Source: Comamonadaceae bacterium (GTDB taxonomy: Bacteria; Pseudomonadota; Gammaproteobacteria; Burkholderiales; Burkholderiaceae_C). From it: a DNA stretch of 7,175 bases. Both the position numbers and the translations under genes were made by a program. Below are positions 4,437-7,175 of the stretch, in pieces. The DNA lies in contig CANCDA010000128.1 of assembly GCA_947374705.1 (NCBI GenBank), positions 1-7,175 of the forward strand. Reading direction: 5' to 3'. A model generated the notes under the pieces. That model made no database searches, had not been told where the DNA came from, and saw nothing but the letters and a program-made list of their open reading frames with translations. Position 1 is the stretch's first letter; every line of letters starts with the position of its first letter.

Positions 4437-6784
4437 CGTATTCGCTCAACACGCTGAACCATCCCGGGCGTTCAGACAATAAACCCGCCCGATCAGGTTG
4501 GGGGCGATTTGCCAATGAATTGATCTTGGTTGGCGGCTTGGTGTTGCTGACATTTTGGTTGCTGGCATTGCTCACCTATGCTTTGCAAGACGCCGCGTGG
4601 TCCACCTCGGGCAGCGGTGGGTCTGCGCTCAACCGGGGCGGGCGTTTGGGGGCTTGGCTGGCTGACGCGAGCTACTACCTGCTGGGCATGTCGATCTGGT
4701 GGTGTGTGGCGGCGGCTGTCCGGGTGTGGTTGACCACCTTGGCGTGCTGGTTGCGTGGCGGTGATGCAGCGGCTGCGCTTGAACATGAACACTCGCAATC
4801 AGGTCTGGCCCGTTTCTCTGAGAGCCGCTTGGGGTTTTGGTTCGGACTGTCACTCTTGCTGGGGGCCAGCGTCATCATCGAGTGGTCCCGCTTTTACAGC
4901 CTGGAGGCGCGCTTGCCGGGGCAGGGCGGCGGTGTTTTCGGCTACTGGCTCGGGCCTCTGAGCGTGCGCTGGTTAGGCTTTACCGGCTCGGCTTTGGTGG
5001 CCATTGGCTTGGGTGTGGTGGGCAGCGCCATGGTGTTTCGCTTCTCCTGGGGCCAGGTGGCCGAGAACATCGGCGCTTGGTTAGACAATTTCATCGAATC
5101 ACGCCGCTCTAAACGTGAAATTGCCGAAGACCTGGTGTTGGGCCAACAAGCCGCTCGTGAACGTGAAGACCTGGTGATGGAGGAGCGTGAAGAGATCATT
5201 GAGCATCACCCCCTGCCGGTGCTGATCGAGCCCGTGCTGGCCGACATTCCCCAGAGCGTGCGCGTCGCCAAGGAGCGCCAGAAACCCCTGTTCACCGAAC
5301 TGCCCGATTCGAAATTGCCCCAGGTCGATTTATTGGACGGCGCGCAAACGCGCCAAGAAACTGTGGCCCCCGAGACGCTGGAGATGACCAGCCGCATGAT
5401 CGAGAAAAAACTCAAAGACTTTGGTGTGGAAGTGCGCGTGGTGCTGGCCCAACCTGGCCCCGTCATCACCCGCTATGAGATCGAGCCCGCCACGGGTGTC
5501 AAGGGCTCGCAGATTGTGGGCCTGGCCAAGGATTTGGCGCGCTCTTTGAGCCTGGTTTCCATCCGCGTGGTGGAGACCATTCCCGGCAAAAACTACATGG
5601 CGCTGGAGTTGCCCAACGCCAAGCGCCAGTCCATCAAGCTGTCCGAGATTTTGGGCTCGCAGATTTATAACGAAGCCAAGTCCCTGCTCACCATGGGTTT
5701 GGGCAAAGACATCATCGGCAACCCGGTGGTGGCTGATCTGGCCAAGATGCCCCATGTGCTCGTGGCCGGTACCACCGGCTCAGGTAAATCGGTGGGTATC
5801 AACGCCATGATTTTGAGCCTGCTCTACAAGGCCGAGGCGCGCGATGTGCGCCTGCTCATGATTGACCCCAAAATGCTGGAGATGTCCGTGTACGAGGGCA
5901 TTCCGCACCTGATCGCCCCGGTGGTGACCGACATGCGACAAGCCGCGCACGGTCTGAACTGGTGCGTGGCCGAGATGGAGCGCCGCTACAAGCTGCTGAG
6001 CAAGCTCGGCGTGCGCAACTTGGCGGGCTACAACGCCAAGATTGACGAGGCCAAGGCGCGTGAAGAATTTATCTACAACCCCTTCAGCCTCACGCCCGAC
6101 AACCCGGAGCCGTTACAGCGACTGCCGCACATCGTGGTGGTGATTGACGAGCTGGCCGACCTGATGATGGTGGTGGGCAAGAAGATTGAGGAGCTGATCG
6201 CTCGTCTCGCACAAAAGGCCCGTGCCGCCGGCATTCACCTGATTTTGGCCACCCAGCGCCCCAGCGTGGACGTGATCACCGGCCTTATCAAGGCCAATAT
6301 CCCCACCCGCATCTCGTTTCAGGTCAGCAGCAAGATCGACAGCCGCACCATCCTGGACCAAATGGGTGCCGAGGCCTTGCTGGGCATGGGCGACATGCTC
6401 TACATGGCCAGCGGCACCGGCCTGCCCATCCGCGTACACGGTGCCTTTGTCAGCGACGAAGAGGTGCACCGCGTTGTGAGTTATCTCAAGAGCCAGGGCG
6501 AACCCGATTACATCGAGGGCGTGCTCGAAGGCGGCACGGTGGACGGTGAAGACGGCCCCGGCGGCGAGGCCGATGCCAGCGGTGAAAAAGACCCGATGTA
6601 CGACCAAGCGGTGGAAGTGGTGTTGAAGAACCGTCGCGCCAGCATCTCACTGGTGCAGCGCCACCTCAAAATCGGCTACAACCGCGCCGCACGGCTGGTG
6701 GAAGACATGGAAAAAGCCGGACTGGTCAGCGCCATGAGTGGCAGTGGTCAACGCAATATTTTGGTGCCCGAGCGGGCGGAGTGA
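4433..6784 (+). CDS. ftsK: DNA translocase FtsK
   Basis: This septal DNA pump uses ATP to move chromosome ends toward dif and to activate XerCD resolution at division. The 783 residues show, in order: four membrane spans (about 28-50, 80-105, 133-151, 184-204); a short charged linker (about 215-310); the RecA-like motor with Walker A GTTGSGKS (446-453), Walker B VVVIDELADL (568-577) and ATQRPS (606-611); an acidic linker near 703-720; and the C-terminal gamma winged helix (about 721-783) with IGYNRAARLVEDME, which in E. coli reads KOPS sequences and contacts XerD. E. coli FtsK is about 1330 residues; the difference is nearly all in the linker, and short forms are common in other bacteria. There is no good ribosome binding site before the ATG, which overlaps the preceding stop by four bases, so translation is probably coupled to the regulator gene. 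The next in-frame ATG is far downstream (M86), past the first membrane span. Confidence 0.97.
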   Translation: MTYSLNTLNHPGRSDNKPARSGWGRFANELILVGGLVLLTFWLLALLTYALQDAAWSTSGSGGSALNRGGRLGAWLADASYYLLGMSIWWCVAAAVRVWLTTLACWLRGGDAAAALEHEHSQSGLARFSESRLGFWFGLSLLLGASVIIEWSRFYSLEARLPGQGGGVFGYWLGPLSVRWLGFTGSALVAIGLGVVGSAMVFRFSWGQVAENIGAWLDNFIESRRSKREIAEDLVLGQQAAREREDLVMEEREEIIEHHPLPVLIEPVLADIPQSVRVAKERQKPLFTELPDSKLPQVDLLDGAQTRQETVAPETLEMTSRMIEKKLKDFGVEVRVVLAQPGPVITRYEIEPATGVKGSQIVGLAKDLARSLSLVSIRVVETIPGKNYMALELPNAKRQSIKLSEILGSQIYNEAKSLLTMGLGKDIIGNPVVADLAKMPHVLVAGTTGSGKSVGINAMILSLLYKAEARDVRLLMIDPKMLEMSVYEGIPHLIAPVVTDMRQAAHGLNWCVAEMERRYKLLSKLGVRNLAGYNAKIDEAKAREEFIYNPFSLTPDNPEPLQRLPHIVVVIDELADLMMVVGKKIEELIARLAQKARAAGIHLILATQRPSVDVITGLIKANIPTRISFQVSSKIDSRTILDQMGAEALLGMGDMLYMASGTGLPIRVHGAFVSDEEVHRVVSYLKSQGEPDYIEGVLEGGTVDGEDGPGGEADASGEKDPMYDQAVEVVLKNRRASISLVQRHLKIGYNRAARLVEDMEKAGLVSAMSGSGQRNILVPERAE
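6778..6784 (+). promoter_or_regulatory. lolA: Ribosome binding site that favours the TTG start of lolA
   Basis: GGAGTGA lies at 6778-6784 and overlaps the ftsK stop codon. Its GGAG core is eight bases before TTG 6790, which is ideal spacing. The same core overlaps the alternative start GTG 6781 and so cannot serve it; that GTG has only the poorer GAGCGGG upstream. This supports TTG 6790 as the main start of lolA. Confidence 0.5.
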
Positions 6785-6789
6785 ATTTT

Positions 6790-7175
6790 TTGAAACATCG
6801 AATTGCTATTTTTTTGCTAGCTGCTCACGCTAGTGCTTCTTGGGCTGACGGCCTAAATAGCCTTGAAATTTTCATCAAAACCGTGAGCAGCGGTCGTGCG
6901 GACTTCACCCAAGTGGTGACGGCCCCCGCGCGTGAAGGCCAAACCGCACGCAGCAAGACGTCGAGTGGCACCTTCGAATTCGTTCGGCCTGGCCGCTTCA
7001 AATTCATCTACAAAAAACCGTTTGAGCAAAGCATCGTGGCCGACGGCCAAACGCTGTGGCTGTATGACGTGGATTTGAACCAGGTCACCGCGCGCAAGCA
7101 GGCTAGCGCCCTAGGCACTACCCCAGCGGCTTTGATCGCCTCTGCGCCCGATCTGCGCGCCCTGCAGGCCGATTT
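6790..7175 (+). CDS. lolA: Outer-membrane lipoprotein carrier LolA, 5' part
   Basis: This periplasmic chaperone takes lipoproteins from the LolCDE complex in the inner membrane and hands them to LolB at the outer membrane. Only the first 128 codons are in the window. From TTG 6790 the protein opens MKHRIAIFLLAAHASASWA, a standard Sec signal peptide (basic start, hydrophobic core, S-W-A before the cut), giving a mature start at Asp20. The mature part shows GRADFTQVV, SGTFEFVRPGRFKFIYKKP and IVADGQTLWLYDVDLNQV, the beta-sheet core typical of LolA, then TPAALIASAPDLRALQAD. There is no ATG near the beginning. GTG at 6781 would overlap the ftsK stop (GTGA) and add three residues; TTG 6790 is preferred because of its ribosome binding site. 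The gene is close behind ftsK and probably cotranscribed. The identity is firm, the exact start is not. Confidence 0.9.
   Translation, partial: MKHRIAIFLLAAHASASWADGLNSLEIFIKTVSSGRADFTQVVTAPAREGQTARSKTSSGTFEFVRPGRFKFIYKKPFEQSIVADGQTLWLYDVDLNQVTARKQASALGTTPAALIASAPDLRALQAD
6801..6874 (+). repeat. AT-rich, repeat-like segment over the lolA signal peptide
   Basis: The segment has a seven-T run (6809-6815), a perfect 7-base inverted repeat GCTATTT (6805-6811) / AAATAGC (6855-6861), the palindrome GCTAGC (6816-6821) followed by a second GCTAG at 6829-6833 (one mismatch in the sixth base), and the palindrome TGAAA-T-TTTCA (6864-6874). It is much more AT-rich than the coding sequence on either side. 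From memory it resembles short dispersed intergenic elements of Comamonadaceae that carry GCTATT, then TAGCTGCT and CGCT; that likeness has not been checked. The T-run and inverted repeats could also be chance. Confidence 0.3.

Noticed and set aside
6113..6607. A 164-codon open frame on the minus strand inside ftsK
   Set aside because: It is opposite the FtsK motor and gamma regions, has a shadow-like His/Val/Ala composition, and shows no promoter or ribosome binding site of note.
6805..6821. T-rich stretch after ftsK as an intrinsic terminator
   Set aside because: It lies inside the lolA signal-peptide codons, and no GC-rich stem stands directly before the T-run.
1..7175. CRISPR array, tRNA, rRNA, insertion sequence or phage genes
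   Set aside because: I saw no spaced repeat series, cloverleaf, rRNA-like sequence, transposase gene or phage protein on either strand.

Overview
The window looks like ordinary chromosome from a betaproteobacterium, most likely family Comamonadaceae (Limnohabitans, Rhodoferax or Polaromonas type). This rests on GC-rich codon use, on the protein sequences (a DesA-type desaturase, a zinc-free L33, a short FtsK), and on the block trxB / ftsK / lolA with rpmBG nearby, which from memory is typical of that family. I see no insertion sequence, phage gene, CRISPR array, tRNA or rRNA. No stretch longer than about 165 bases lacks a gene.

Layout. Bases 1-621 hold the 3' part of an RsmB/NOP-family rRNA cytosine-5 methyltransferase (+ strand). 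After a 163-base gap with a GC-rich hairpin comes a membrane fatty acid desaturase (785-1999, +). It ends at an intrinsic terminator that sits back to back with a second terminator for the convergent minus-strand ribosomal protein pair rpmB-rpmG (2323-2556 and 2131-2301). Upstream of rpmB, also on the minus strand, is trxB (2692-3642), with a perfect TATAAT just past its stop codon that probably starts the rpmBG transcript. A 110-base divergent control region (3643-3752) separates trxB from a plus-strand run: a Crp/Fnr-type regulator (3753-4436), ftsK (4433-6784) and the start of lolA (from about 6781/6790 to the window edge). The regulator/ftsK junction overlaps by four bases (ATGA). ftsK/lolA is either a four-base overlap (GTGA) or a five-base gap, depending on the lolA start.

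How the genes work together. Most are housekeeping genes: rRNA modification, membrane lipid unsaturation, two 50S proteins, thiol redox balance, chromosome segregation at division, and lipoprotein transport to the outer membrane. The least routine gene is the Crp/Fnr-type regulator. It has no cysteine, lacks the main cAMP-contacting residues of E. coli CRP, faces trxB across a region with a repeated GGCGA/TCGCC motif, and is translationally joined to ftsK. Other points worth attention are a transposase-like C-terminal tail on the desaturase, a tandem repeat in the rpmB leader, and an AT-rich, repeat-like segment that encodes the lolA signal peptide. I found nothing that I could defend as a wholly new system.
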